Source: Paenibacillus sp. Root444D2 (GTDB taxonomy: Bacteria; Bacillota; Bacilli; Paenibacillales; NBRC-103111). From it: DNA of 64,000 bases. The stretch spans positions 126,840 to 190,839 of the forward strand of contig NZ_LMEO01000001.1 of the NCBI RefSeq assembly GCF_001426375.1. The letters run 5' to 3'. Position 1 is the stretch's first letter. The number at the start of each line of letters is the position of its first letter. The position numbers and the translations under genes were made by a program. Below the pieces are notes generated by a model. The model had not been told where the DNA came from. It worked only from the letters and a program-made list of their open reading frames with translations, and ran no database searches. Positions 46,147-55,187 of the stretch are shown piece after piece.

Positions 46147-47909
46147 GCCAACACCTCCTCTAAGCCTGTGGCCAGCAATTGGCTGAAGCGAGAGTTCGGA
46201 TCTGCGGCCAGATGCTCTCTTTTACCCGATTCCAAAACGCGCCCATTATCTAGAATAAGAATATGATCCGCTCGTTGAACGGTTGTTAAACGATGCGCAA
46301 TCATGATACAGGATCGCTGTGTCAACAGTTTAGAAACCGCTTTTTCCATACGCTGCTCTGTCAGCGGGTCAAGTCTTGAAGAAGCTTCGTCCATAATCAC
46401 AAGTCCGGGGTTCGTTAAGAAAACCCGCGCGAAGGCTAGCAGCTGTGCTTCTCCTGCAGACAAGCTTCCTCCCCCGGAAGCTAAACCTGTGTTTAACCCT
46501 TCAGGCATGGCTTCATACCACGCTCCTAGTCCAAGTTCCTTGAGTACTTCAATAATTTGTTCGTCCTTGATCGAATCGTCGTAAAAGGTTAGGTTATCTC
46601 GAATGGTCCCTTGCATAATTTCAATATTTTGCGTTACAAGGGCTACACGTTTGCGTAGATCAACTAACTTACAGCTCCGGATATCCGTACCGCCAAGCGC
46701 GATACTTCCACTTTGAGGATCGTAAAAGCGAAGCAGCAATCTTGCCATCGTTGATTTTCCACTCCCCGTTCGGCCAAGGAGTCCTAGAACTTCTCCTGGT
46801 TTCAGAGTCAGATTTAACCCCTCAATCGTAGGCTGATCCCCATCATAACTAAACGTGACATCACGAAATTCAACACTAAGCGGTCCTTCCGGTAATGGAG
46901 CTCCCGTCCCATCCATAATCTCAGACTGGATAGCGAACAGCTCGCGAATACGTGAAATACTGGCGTCTGCCTTTTGCAAATCTTCCATTTGCGTACGAAT
47001 CTTCTCAATCGGCTTGGCTAATAATTCTGTATAGAAGAAAATCAGATATACAGTACCTAGCGAGATATGCTGGGTGTGCCACAGATACGCACTAATACCA
47101 AACGCCATGGCGTTGCCAAGCGCAAAAACGAAAATAGACATGTTCCACATCGCACAGAAACCGAGAAAGGCTTTCACCCGAAGCGGCAGCATTTTTCTAA
47201 GCATGGTATAGAAGCGATTCATAACGAACCCGACTGCGCCATTGGCGCGAATATCTTCTGTTCCTTCCAAATGCTCACCAATAAACCCATAAAACTCTGC
47301 GTTCGCCTGCCGCCAACCCGCCCAGACTGGAACAGCAAATTTACGAATCCATTGAATCATAAAGACTGCAAAAATGACGAAAAAGGCCATCCCCGCGCCA
47401 ATCAGCCAATTTTCCCGCAGCAACAAAATAATAATGCCAGCCATCAAAAGCAGATTACCCAATAAATGAATGATCATGCTCGAGAAGAAATTGGCCAGAG
47501 CATTCACATCCCCATCCACACGTTCGATGAGCGAGCCTGATGTATGTGATTTATGAAATGACATATCCAATGATAAACAATGAGCGGCAAGATCCACTCG
47601 CAGCTTATTCGTAGTTTTCCACCCTACATTTTCACTAAAATAGGTAGCTATGACGGAAACCAGCTGCTGAACAAGCGCAAAGCCAATAAACATAATCGCG
47701 GCTGTAATCAGTGGCTGCATCGCCCCTTGCGTTTGAGCGGTATCGATAAAATAGCGAATAATTTGCGGGTTGATGAGCTGAAGACCAATAGATGCGAATA
47801 AGAGCATCGTCAAGACAATGAGCGTACCCTTTTGGGGGAACAAATATCGGCTAAGCAGCTCCGTATATTGCCCCATCGTGTTATGCTTTTTTTGTTTATG
47901 CTTCGTCAT
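46143..47909 (-). CDS. ABC exporter half-transporter with canonical Walker B
   Basis: This 588-residue half-transporter has six helices and a nucleotide-binding domain with Walker A GLLGRTGSGKST and Walker B LVIMDEASSRLDP (Glu present). The signature is altered to LSAGEAQ. In heterodimeric exporters such as BmrCD, one composite ATP site is degenerate. Here that site would pair this altered signature with the Asp-containing Walker B of the other subunit. The substrate may be a drug or peptide. The ATG follows CGGAGG. Confidence 0.9.
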   Translation of the reverse strand: MTKHKQKKHNTMGQYTELLSRYLFPQKGTLIVLTMLLFASIGLQLINPQIIRYFIDTAQTQGAMQPLITAAIMFIGFALVQQLVSVIATYFSENVGWKTTNKLRVDLAAHCLSLDMSFHKSHTSGSLIERVDGDVNALANFFSSMIIHLLGNLLLMAGIIILLLRENWLIGAGMAFFVIFAVFMIQWIRKFAVPVWAGWRQANAEFYGFIGEHLEGTEDIRANGAVGFVMNRFYTMLRKMLPLRVKAFLGFCAMWNMSIFVFALGNAMAFGISAYLWHTQHISLGTVYLIFFYTELLAKPIEKIRTQMEDLQKADASISRIRELFAIQSEIMDGTGAPLPEGPLSVEFRDVTFSYDGDQPTIEGLNLTLKPGEVLGLLGRTGSGKSTMARLLLRFYDPQSGSIALGGTDIRSCKLVDLRKRVALVTQNIEIMQGTIRDNLTFYDDSIKDEQIIEVLKELGLGAWYEAMPEGLNTGLASGGGSLSAGEAQLLAFARVFLTNPGLVIMDEASSRLDPLTEQRMEKAVSKLLTQRSCIMIAHRLTTVQRADHILILDNGRVLESGKREHLAADPNSRFSQLLATGLEEVLA

Positions 47910-47929
47910 AGAAGCGTCCTCCGATAATA

Positions 47930-47944
47930 ATTAATGACATTAAT
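47930..47944. promoter_or_regulatory. 15-bp palindrome ahead of the ABC exporter operon
   Basis: ATTAATG-A-CATTAAT has perfect 7-bp arms and lies 21 bases upstream of the first ABC gene's start codon, in the 46-base gap after corA. A dimeric repressor of the MarR or TetR type could bind here. No regulator gene is adjacent, so this is inference from symmetry and position. Confidence 0.4.
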
Positions 47945-47955
47945 ATTTAATACGA

Positions 47956-48906
47956 CTAATCAAACCATTTCTTATTTTTGAATAGCAAATACATACCGAA
48001 ACCAATACCGAACATGATAAATAGAACAATAAAATAACCCCAACGCCAAGTAAGCTCCGGCATATTTTGAAAATTCATTCCGTATATTCCAGCTATAAAT
48101 GTTAAAGGCATGAAAATTGTCGTAATCACCGTTAAAGTCTTCATAATCGTATTCATTCGATAGGAATTTATGGAAACATAACTATCCCGTATATCCGCAG
48201 TTAAATCTCGATTGGAGTCAATAATTTCTGAGAGCTTAAGCAGATGGTCGTAGATGTCTGTAAAATAGACGACATGTTCTTTAAGACCATCTATTTTTTC
48301 GGTATTAATAACACGATAGAGTAGATCCCTCATAGGAACAATTGTCTTTCTAATCTTTAACAGCTTTGCTCTTATTTCAAATATTTCATTCATTAAGATA
48401 TGAACCGGAACACTTTTACCTCTTACTTCGATTTCATCTAACTGATCTTCGATTTGATATAGACTAGGGAAATATTCATCTACCAGCTTATCGATAATTA
48501 AGTAGGCCGTGTATATGATACCTTTCTCACGAAACTTTTGTTGTTCTGCCATCCGATGCCATGCCTCATCAATTTCCTTAGACGGTGAATAATGAAAGGT
48601 AACGATGAAGTTAGTGCCCCAGAACATGTCTACTTCTTCCGCAGCTAACGTTTCAGGATGCAAAGCATGAAGAACAAAAAAATGAGTATCCTCATAATGA
48701 TCTAATTTAGGTCGCTGCAGATAATGATAGCAATCTTCTACAGCAAGCGGATGAAATTGAAAGTGCTTTTGTAAGAGTAAGGCTTCCTCCTTGGAAGGCG
48801 CATTGAAATCTACCCAGTACCGATCTATATTTGAATGTTTCAGATCGTCTAATGAGGATATATGGATAATCTCCTGTTCTTCGTTAACAGCCAATATTCT
48901 AATCAC
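47956..48906 (-). CDS. corA: CorA family magnesium/divalent cation transporter
   Basis: This 316-residue channel protein has a large cytoplasmic N-terminal funnel and two C-terminal membrane helices. The first helix ends in the GMN selectivity motif (GIYGMNFQNMPE). The basic C-terminus KNKKWFD is typical. It works as a pentamer for Mg uptake, possibly Co or Ni. The start is a GTG behind GGGGGAG. No magnesium riboswitch fold was recognised in the short upstream region. Confidence 0.92.
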   Translation of the reverse strand: MIRILAVNEEQEIIHISSLDDLKHSNIDRYWVDFNAPSKEEALLLQKHFQFHPLAVEDCYHYLQRPKLDHYEDTHFFVLHALHPETLAAEEVDMFWGTNFIVTFHYSPSKEIDEAWHRMAEQQKFREKGIIYTAYLIIDKLVDEYFPSLYQIEDQLDEIEVRGKSVPVHILMNEIFEIRAKLLKIRKTIVPMRDLLYRVINTEKIDGLKEHVVYFTDIYDHLLKLSEIIDSNRDLTADIRDSYVSINSYRMNTIMKTLTVITTIFMPLTFIAGIYGMNFQNMPELTWRWGYFIVLFIMFGIGFGMYLLFKNKKWFD

Positions 48907-48976
48907 TTGAGTCTCCCCCTTAATTCCCTATTCATTAACCTACATCAACGATTAAAGCTTGTCCATACACAACGGC

Positions 48977-49000
48977 AAAAAAGCCGCAATCACTCGCGGC
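48977..49000 (-). terminator. Rho-independent terminator
   Basis: GCCGCGA and TTGCGGC pair with one G-T position around GTGA, followed by six T residues on the minus strand. It ends the semialdehyde dehydrogenase gene. Confidence 0.85.
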
Positions 49001-49030
49001 CCTCATTCCTCTATTCTTTTAAAACTTATT

Positions 49031-50473
49031 TTAAAAATAACGTGATGTAATCATCTTTTTCTTCGAATAAAACTCTACACCATCTTTGCCATTGGCATGC
49101 AAATCACCATAGAAAGAGTCTTTCCAGCCCGAGAATGGGAAAAAGGCCATCGGAGCCGGTACGCCAACGTTTACGCCAAGCATTCCCGCTTCCACTTCTT
49201 CTCGAAATTTGCGTACAGCTTTGGCATTTTCCGTATAGATGACAGCCGAGTTGCCGAATCGAGATTGATTTACAAGCTGCAGCGCTTCGTCCAAATCCTT
49301 AGCACGGAACAGGGATAAGACCGGTCCAAATATTTCCTCTTTCGCGATCGTCATATACGGTTTCACATGATCAAATATTGTAGCTCCAAGGAAAAATCCT
49401 TCAGCCGAACAAGCCTCCGCATTTCTCCCATCTAATAGAAGCTCCGCTCCCTCCTCTATCCCTTTGTCAATAAAGGCCTCAATCCTGGTGCGCTGTTCAC
49501 TTCGAATGATCGGTGTGAGTGTTACATCTTCATTCATCCCATTGCCAAGTACCATATTACGCGCTGCCTGATGAAGCATATTCACGAAATTCTCCCCATC
49601 CCCAACAACCACAACAGCCGAGCAAGCCATACATCTCTCCCCCGCGCTTCCAAAAGAAGACATGATAATATTTTCAACTGATTTTTCTACATGTGCATCT
49701 GGCATCACGATATGATAATTTTTGGCCCCTGCTAGCGCTTGCACACGTTTACCTGCTGAAGAAGCTTTCTCATAAACATATTTCGCAACCGGTTGCGAGC
49801 CTACGAAGGAGATAGCTTTCACGGCGGGCATCGTTGTCAGCGCATTCACCACATCATGTGCACCATGGACGATATTCAGCACCCCATCAGGGAGCCCCGC
49901 CTCCTGAAATAATGACGCTAATTTCATGGCAGTTAGCGGTGTTCGCTCAGAAGGCTTTAAGACGAACGTGTTTCCACAAGCAATGGCTAAAGGAAACATC
50001 CAGCAAGGCACCATCATCGGAAAGTTAAAGGGTGTTATACCTCCAACTACTCCGAGTGGCACACGAAATAACTCTGAATCCATATCGGCGGAAATGTTAG
50101 CCAATGTCAAACCCATCATATGCGAAGGTGTTCCCGCAGCAAATTCTACACATTCGATACCTCGTAGTACCTCACCTAACGCTTCTTTATAGCTTTTACC
50201 GTTCTCAGACGTAATGAGCTCTGCTAGTTCTTGCTCATGTTCCTGCAATAACTGCCAGTATTTAAACAATACTCTTGCCCTTTTGGGCACGGGAGTTCTG
50301 CTCCATGATTCGAAAGCCGTTTGTGCCGCTAGAACAGCAGCTTCTACGTCTTCAGATGAAGAAAGCGGTACACGAGCGATGATTTCTCCTGTTGCCGGAT
50401 TAATCACATCACTCCCTGAACCGTTTTCTGAATCGATCCAAACACCCTGCACGAAATTTTGTAAGAGTTTCAT
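49031..50473 (-). CDS. mmsA: Methylmalonate/malonate-semialdehyde dehydrogenase (acylating)
   Basis: This 480-residue CoA-acylating aldehyde dehydrogenase has the nucleophile Cys281 in SAGERCMACS and the NAD-binding VGSQPVAKYVYEKA. The region where other aldehyde dehydrogenases carry ELGGK reads LAGAKNYHIV, as in MmsA/IolA. In this context the product of beta-alanine transamination, malonate semialdehyde, would become acetyl-CoA; methylmalonate semialdehyde from thymine would become propionyl-CoA. It is transcribed away from the PucR-type gene and ends at a strong terminator. Confidence 0.9.
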   Translation of the reverse strand: MKLLQNFVQGVWIDSENGSGSDVINPATGEIIARVPLSSSEDVEAAVLAAQTAFESWSRTPVPKRARVLFKYWQLLQEHEQELAELITSENGKSYKEALGEVLRGIECVEFAAGTPSHMMGLTLANISADMDSELFRVPLGVVGGITPFNFPMMVPCWMFPLAIACGNTFVLKPSERTPLTAMKLASLFQEAGLPDGVLNIVHGAHDVVNALTTMPAVKAISFVGSQPVAKYVYEKASSAGKRVQALAGAKNYHIVMPDAHVEKSVENIIMSSFGSAGERCMACSAVVVVGDGENFVNMLHQAARNMVLGNGMNEDVTLTPIIRSEQRTRIEAFIDKGIEEGAELLLDGRNAEACSAEGFFLGATIFDHVKPYMTIAKEEIFGPVLSLFRAKDLDEALQLVNQSRFGNSAVIYTENAKAVRKFREEVEAGMLGVNVGVPAPMAFFPFSGWKDSFYGDLHANGKDGVEFYSKKKMITSRYF

Positions 50474-50518
50474 ATTCGTTCATCTCCTGGCAGGAAGAAT
50501 TTTTTTCCAAAAGTCTCT

Positions 50519-50534
50519 GGACACATTGTATAAT
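50519..50534 (+). promoter_or_regulatory. 16-bp element GGACACATTGTATAAT shared with the importer operon
   Basis: This element sits between the divergent mmsA and pucR genes. It matches the element at 63915-63930 in 15 of 16 positions. The TATAAT end could be a -10 for pucR, with a start near 50541. The sequence 17 bases upstream is a poor -35, as at activator-dependent promoters. The word TATGTCAA (50560-50567) is also repeated in the other region. Confidence 0.55.
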
Positions 50535-50596
50535 AGGTGAAATTACAATTTTGCTCTGATATGTCAACTTTCCTTACATGAAGGTGGTGAACTCGC

Positions 50597-52210
50597 TTGG
50601 TACAGACACTCTTACAATTAACAGTGAAAGATATTTTGCAGAGGCCGCTATTTCACAAAGCAGAAGCCATCGCAAATGAGGAAGCTTTGAACCGAAAGGT
50701 ACGTTGGGTACATATCATGGAAGTGACCCAGGTCGGCCATCTTCTCAATGGGAATGAGCTTATTCTAAGCACAGGCATTGGCTGGCAAGATAACGAGGAG
50801 CTAAGTCTTTCCTTTTTGCAGCAGTTGATCGACAGTGGTGCTTCAGGATTATGTATCGAGCTCGGCACATATACGAAACAGCCGCTTGAACGGATGAAGA
50901 AGCTAGCCACCCGAGAGAACTTTCCACTTATCTTTTTCCACGAAGAAGTACGATATATCGACATCACGCAGGATCTACACACCTACTTCATCCATCAGCA
51001 TCACAAAATGGTGTCAGACCTGGAATCCCTCTCCACCCAGCTGAATCAGTTACTCCTCTCGGGGAAAGGATTGCAAGCCCTCTTAAAGCTGCTGCATCAA
51101 ACAACTCACTCACAAGTCGCCTTCTTTCCTTTCGGCGCGGAGGCGCAGTTCGTCCCTTCCATGCCGAAAACGAAGGCCGATGCCTTTTATGAGAAATGGA
51201 TTTATGGCGAGATCTTTCAACTTCCTAATGCCAAAAACAAACTGGCCCATCGCCCTATTTTAGCCTTGGAACATTTGTTCGCAGACTTACTTTTATATGC
51301 CGATCAAGAACTCAGTGAATTTCAAATCCTTGCTTTAGACAGGTTCGCAACGGCCATTGCACAAGAAATGATGCGCACGAAATATATGGAGGAGAAAACG
51401 CGGTACAAACAGAATCTCTGGGTCACTGATTGGCTGAACGGTAAACATACAGGGCAAGAAATTCGCGATTATATGTTCTCCATCAAACCCTCCATGAAGC
51501 TGAACCAAACCATCGTCTGTCTATTTGACATCGTCCCGACAGCCGAAACTTCCAAGGACTATGAAGACCTCCTTTTACAGAAGCAGATGATCGCCCGCGC
51601 CCTTTTCGAAGGTGAAGGTTTCTATCTCATGCCAACCGTCATACAGGATCAAATCGTATTCATCCTACTTGACCAATTGCCTGCCATGCCATGCAATGAA
51701 CGAATCTCCAGAGCCATACAAAGACTTCAAAAATCAGAGACTAATCAGGAAACAATCTTACTCTCCCCTTGGTTCGGTATCGGAAAAACATTAAGTGACC
51801 CAACTCGCGTTAAGGAAAGCTATGAGACCGCTCAAGAAACGATTGAGATACAGAAAGATACAGGTATGCTTACAAGTCCTTTCTATCATGAGCAGCATGT
51901 GAACAAAGTGATACTAAAAATGAAACATACCGGTCAGCTGGAGTCATTCATTGATGAATACATCGGGAAATTAATTCAGTATGATCGAGAGAAAAATGGA
52001 CAGCTTCTGAAGACATTGAAGGTTTATTTAGCGCTATGCGGATCCAAACAAGATACTGCCAAGGAGCTGTTTATTGTCCGGCAAACCCTGTACCATCGTC
52101 TGGACAAAATAGCAGGGCTGCTTGGTGAAGATTACATGCATCCACACAAAAGGATTGCCATTGAACTGGCCCTACACGGCTACGAATACATGCATGGCGC
52201 AATCGTTTAA
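50597..52210 (+). CDS. PucR family transcriptional regulator
   Basis: This 537-residue protein has an N-terminal PucR domain (about 8-130, LTVKDILQRPLF, HIMEVTQVGHLLNGNELILSTG), a middle sensory region and a C-terminal PucR-type helix-turn-helix (KVYLALCGSKQDTAKELFIVRQTLYHRLDKIAGLLG). The start is TTG after AAGGTGGTG. It is placed opposite the leftward pyrimidine genes and divergent from mmsA, so it is the probable activator of pyrimidine catabolism. Its stop overlaps that of the convergent small gene by four bases. Confidence 0.87.
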   Translation: MVQTLLQLTVKDILQRPLFHKAEAIANEEALNRKVRWVHIMEVTQVGHLLNGNELILSTGIGWQDNEELSLSFLQQLIDSGASGLCIELGTYTKQPLERMKKLATRENFPLIFFHEEVRYIDITQDLHTYFIHQHHKMVSDLESLSTQLNQLLLSGKGLQALLKLLHQTTHSQVAFFPFGAEAQFVPSMPKTKADAFYEKWIYGEIFQLPNAKNKLAHRPILALEHLFADLLLYADQELSEFQILALDRFATAIAQEMMRTKYMEEKTRYKQNLWVTDWLNGKHTGQEIRDYMFSIKPSMKLNQTIVCLFDIVPTAETSKDYEDLLLQKQMIARALFEGEGFYLMPTVIQDQIVFILLDQLPAMPCNERISRAIQRLQKSETNQETILLSPWFGIGKTLSDPTRVKESYETAQETIEIQKDTGMLTSPFYHEQHVNKVILKMKHTGQLESFIDEYIGKLIQYDREKNGQLLKTLKVYLALCGSKQDTAKELFIVRQTLYHRLDKIAGLLGEDYMHPHKRIAIELALHGYEYMHGAIV

Positions 52211-52422
52211 GCTTGCGTTTGTTCTTGTTTAAGGAGCAGGGATACATAATACTTCCTAGCATTTGCTGTTTTTAGATGCAGATTCGCCGTTTCACCGCCG
52301 GGATGTTCGAGATCGAGCCATGCTCCCTCCAGATCTTCCTTCACCCCGACGATTTTGAACTTCTGAGCCACGAAGTCATCCAATTTCTGCTTTTCTAGCT
52401 TAAATTGTGCAAACTCAGACAT
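52207..52422 (-). CDS. Small hypothetical protein at the end of the pyrimidine operon
   Basis: This 71-residue soluble protein overlaps the dihydropyrimidinase gene by eight bases and has a GGGGGAG site within that gene's end, which supports translation. Its middle (IVGVKEDLEGAWLDLEHPGGETANLHLK) looks beta-rich and the ends helical and charged. No family was recognised. Its position suggests a role tied to pyrimidine catabolism, perhaps as an accessory or regulatory subunit, but this is inference. Confidence 0.65.
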   Translation of the reverse strand: MSEFAQFKLEKQKLDDFVAQKFKIVGVKEDLEGAWLDLEHPGGETANLHLKTANARKYYVSLLLKQEQTQA

Positions 52423-53857
52423 GTGTGGCTCCCCCTTTGATAGTTTCTTCTTTCTTCGCTATTTCATTTCGTGAAGCTGCTAGATATGTTCCTCGTTTCA
52501 CGAATTGCCCGGCACCCGGCGTGCCAACGAATTGTTTATTCCGAATCACATATTCGCCTCGAGACAGAACAGTGACAGGCTCCCCAGAGATCACGATGCC
52601 TTCAAATGGATTGTAATCCACATTCATATGGTGGGTTTCAGCTGAGATCGTCCGTGATACGTTCGGATCAAAGATGACAATATCCGCATCGCATCCTACT
52701 GCGATGGTCCCCTTTTTGGGAAATAAGCCAAAAAGCTTCGCAATTCGCGTAGACACGATATCTACGAACTGATTCAACGTGATGCGGCCCTTCACTACGC
52801 CTTCTGAATATAGGATGGAGAATCGATCTTCAATGCAGGGTCCTCCATTCGGGATTTTGCTAAAATCACTAAGCCCCAAGTCTTTTTGTCCGTTAAAGTT
52901 AAAGGAGCAGTGATCAGATCCGAGCGTCTGTAGCTGTCCATTTTTCAAAGCGGTCCACAGAGCCTCTTGGTGATGTTTCGGGCGCAGCGGAGGCGACCAT
53001 ACGTATTTCGCCCCTTCGAAATTCGGCTTTTCCAAGTAAGTCTGATCCAGCATCAAGTACTGCGGGCACGTTTCCCCCCAGATATCAACGCCTTGATTCC
53101 GAGCTTCGGCAATCTGCTGAATGGCTTCTTCGCAAGTCACATGAACGACATAGAGCTGAGAACCAGCCAATGCAGTAAGCTTAGCCGCACGCCCTGTCGC
53201 TTCTCCTTCAATTAAGGATGGACGCGTTAATGCATGGTAAATCGGATCTGTATTTCCCGATTCCAATGCTTCTTTAATCAAATATTCAATCACATCGCCG
53301 TTCTCTGCGTGTACCATGACAAGAGCTCCGTGCCGCTTTGCCTCGAGCAGCGTCCGATACAGCGTGCCGTCGTCGGCTTGGAACACATTTTTATAAGCCA
53401 TAAACACTTTGAGTGAGGTGATCCCCTCTTCGTGAATCATTTTCGGCAGCTCTGCCAGTACCTCATCGTTGATTTCCGCAATCATTAAATGAAATCCATA
53501 GTCGATGACGGCTTTGCCAGCGGCTTTTTGATGCCATGTTTGAACAGACTGACTCAGTGGTTTTCCTTTGTTCGTTAAACAAAAATCAATGATCGTTGTC
53601 GTCCCACCGAAAGCGGCCGCTCTCGTGCCTGTTTCGAAATCATCGGCTGTAACCGTGCCGCCAAAAGGCATGTCAAGATGGGTATGCGGATCAATACCGC
53701 CTGGGAACACGTAATGACCTGCGGCATCTACAATTTCTGCCCCTTCCTTGGAGAGGTTCAGACCTATTTGCGTAATGATCCCGTTCTCGATAAGGACGTC
53801 CGCCTGGTACTGGTCAACAGCCGTCACGATCGTTCCGTTCTTAATGAGCTTGGACAT
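52415..53857 (-). CDS. pydB: Dihydropyrimidinase
   Basis: This 480-residue cyclic amidohydrolase opens dihydrouracil or dihydrothymine to the N-carbamoyl-beta-amino acid. Zinc ligands are visible in GGIDPHTHLDMPFGG, MVHAEN, VVHVTCEEA and GSDHCSF, and the carbamylated Lys in GITSLKVFMAYK. The length is typical of D-hydantoinase/dihydropyrimidinase. It starts two bases after the preA stop. The ATG has GAAGGAGG before it. Confidence 0.93.
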   Translation of the reverse strand: MSKLIKNGTIVTAVDQYQADVLIENGIITQIGLNLSKEGAEIVDAAGHYVFPGGIDPHTHLDMPFGGTVTADDFETGTRAAAFGGTTTIIDFCLTNKGKPLSQSVQTWHQKAAGKAVIDYGFHLMIAEINDEVLAELPKMIHEEGITSLKVFMAYKNVFQADDGTLYRTLLEAKRHGALVMVHAENGDVIEYLIKEALESGNTDPIYHALTRPSLIEGEATGRAAKLTALAGSQLYVVHVTCEEAIQQIAEARNQGVDIWGETCPQYLMLDQTYLEKPNFEGAKYVWSPPLRPKHHQEALWTALKNGQLQTLGSDHCSFNFNGQKDLGLSDFSKIPNGGPCIEDRFSILYSEGVVKGRITLNQFVDIVSTRIAKLFGLFPKKGTIAVGCDADIVIFDPNVSRTISAETHHMNVDYNPFEGIVISGEPVTVLSRGEYVIRNKQFVGTPGAGQFVKRGTYLAASRNEIAKKEETIKGGATHV

Positions 53858-53859
53858 GG

Positions 53860-55155
53860 TTACACAGCCTCCTTCTTGGTGGTGTCTTTGCCTTCAGACA
53901 GCTTGGCGATAGCCTCCTGCCTTTCGTTCCACGTCATTGGCGCATCTGTTCCTGATACCTCAATCATAGAAATGGCACCTTCAACGGGACAAACAATCGC
54001 ACATAAGTTACATCCCACACAATCTTCTTTGCGTACTTGCAAATAGGACTGACCTTCTTCACCGGTCAATATATCTATGCACTGATGAGATGTATCCTCG
54101 CAAGCAATATGGCATTTGTTGCAGTTGATACAGGTATCCGTGTTAATTCTCGCTACGACCGCATAATTCAAATCCAAGTTCCCCCAATCGGAGTAACGCG
54201 GAACGGATTTCCCGATCAAATCAGTAACGCTGGCGAGACCTTTTTCATCCAAATAGTTGTTCAAACCATCGATCATATCCTCCACAATGCGGAAACCATG
54301 GTGCATCGCCGCCGTACAGACTTGAACGCCCGTCGCGCCCATCAACATGAACTCAACGGCATCTCGCCAATTGGAAATACCGCCAATGCCGGAAATGGGC
54401 ACGCTAACCTCTGGATTTCGCGCACAATCAGCAACCATATGGAGGGCAATGGGTTTAACTGCCGGTCCGCAATACCCGCCATGAGATCCCTTGCCTCCAA
54501 CATGAGGAATCGTGTTCCACGAGTCGATATCCACGCCAGCTAATGAATTGATCGTATTGATCAACGAAATCGCATCCGCTCCGCCTCGAACCGCCGCCTT
54601 AGCAGTGCTCGTGATATCTGTAATGTTCGGCGTCAACTTCACGATGACCGGCGTCGTCGCCGCTTCCTTCACCCACATCGTCTGCGCCTCCACGAGATCA
54701 GGCTGCTGCCCCGAAGCAGCACCCATGCCGCGTTCAGCCATGCCGTGCGGGCAGCCAAAGTTCAGCTCTAAGCCGTCGACACCGACAGCTTCGACCTTTT
54801 TCACGATCTCATGCCATTTCTCCCGGTTCGGCTCTACCATCAGGGATACGACAATCGCATGATTCGGAAAACGCTTCTTCGTCTCATAAATCTCTTTAAG
54901 ATTAATCTCAAGCGGTCGGTCCGTGATGAGTTCAATATTATTGAAGCCTGCAACGCGTTGTCCGTTGAAATGAATGGCCGCAAAGCGCGAAGATGTATTA
55001 ATGATGGGATCGCCAAGTGTTTTCCAAACCGCTCCACCCCACCCCGCTTCGAAAGCGCGTTGAACTTGATAACCCGTGTTGGTCGGTGGCGCCGATGCTA
55101 ACCAGAACGGATTAGGTGAAGCTATACCTGCAAGATTAATGCGTAAATCAGCCAT
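53860..55155 (-). CDS. preA: NAD-dependent dihydropyrimidine dehydrogenase, PreA subunit
   Basis: This 431-residue subunit reduces uracil or thymine. It has a dihydroorotate dehydrogenase-like barrel with FMN, the catalytic Cys in NFGCPHGMAERGMG, and a C-terminal ferredoxin domain with two 4Fe-4S motifs (CINCNKCHIAC and CVGCNLCAIVCP). It is the counterpart of the C-terminal half of the mammalian enzyme. The ATG at 55155 follows GGGAGGG; an earlier ATG would place that site inside the coding region. Electrons come from PreT, encoded just upstream. Confidence 0.94.
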   Translation of the reverse strand: MADLRINLAGIASPNPFWLASAPPTNTGYQVQRAFEAGWGGAVWKTLGDPIINTSSRFAAIHFNGQRVAGFNNIELITDRPLEINLKEIYETKKRFPNHAIVVSLMVEPNREKWHEIVKKVEAVGVDGLELNFGCPHGMAERGMGAASGQQPDLVEAQTMWVKEAATTPVIVKLTPNITDITSTAKAAVRGGADAISLINTINSLAGVDIDSWNTIPHVGGKGSHGGYCGPAVKPIALHMVADCARNPEVSVPISGIGGISNWRDAVEFMLMGATGVQVCTAAMHHGFRIVEDMIDGLNNYLDEKGLASVTDLIGKSVPRYSDWGNLDLNYAVVARINTDTCINCNKCHIACEDTSHQCIDILTGEEGQSYLQVRKEDCVGCNLCAIVCPVEGAISMIEVSGTDAPMTWNERQEAIAKLSEGKDTTKKEAV

Positions 55156-55187
55156 GTTGAATCCCTCCCGATCCATTTAGAAAGTCA

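Noticed and set aside
48907-49030. A magnesium riboswitch ahead of corA
   Set aside because: The space is too short and mostly taken by the terminator of the next operon; no M-box features were seen.
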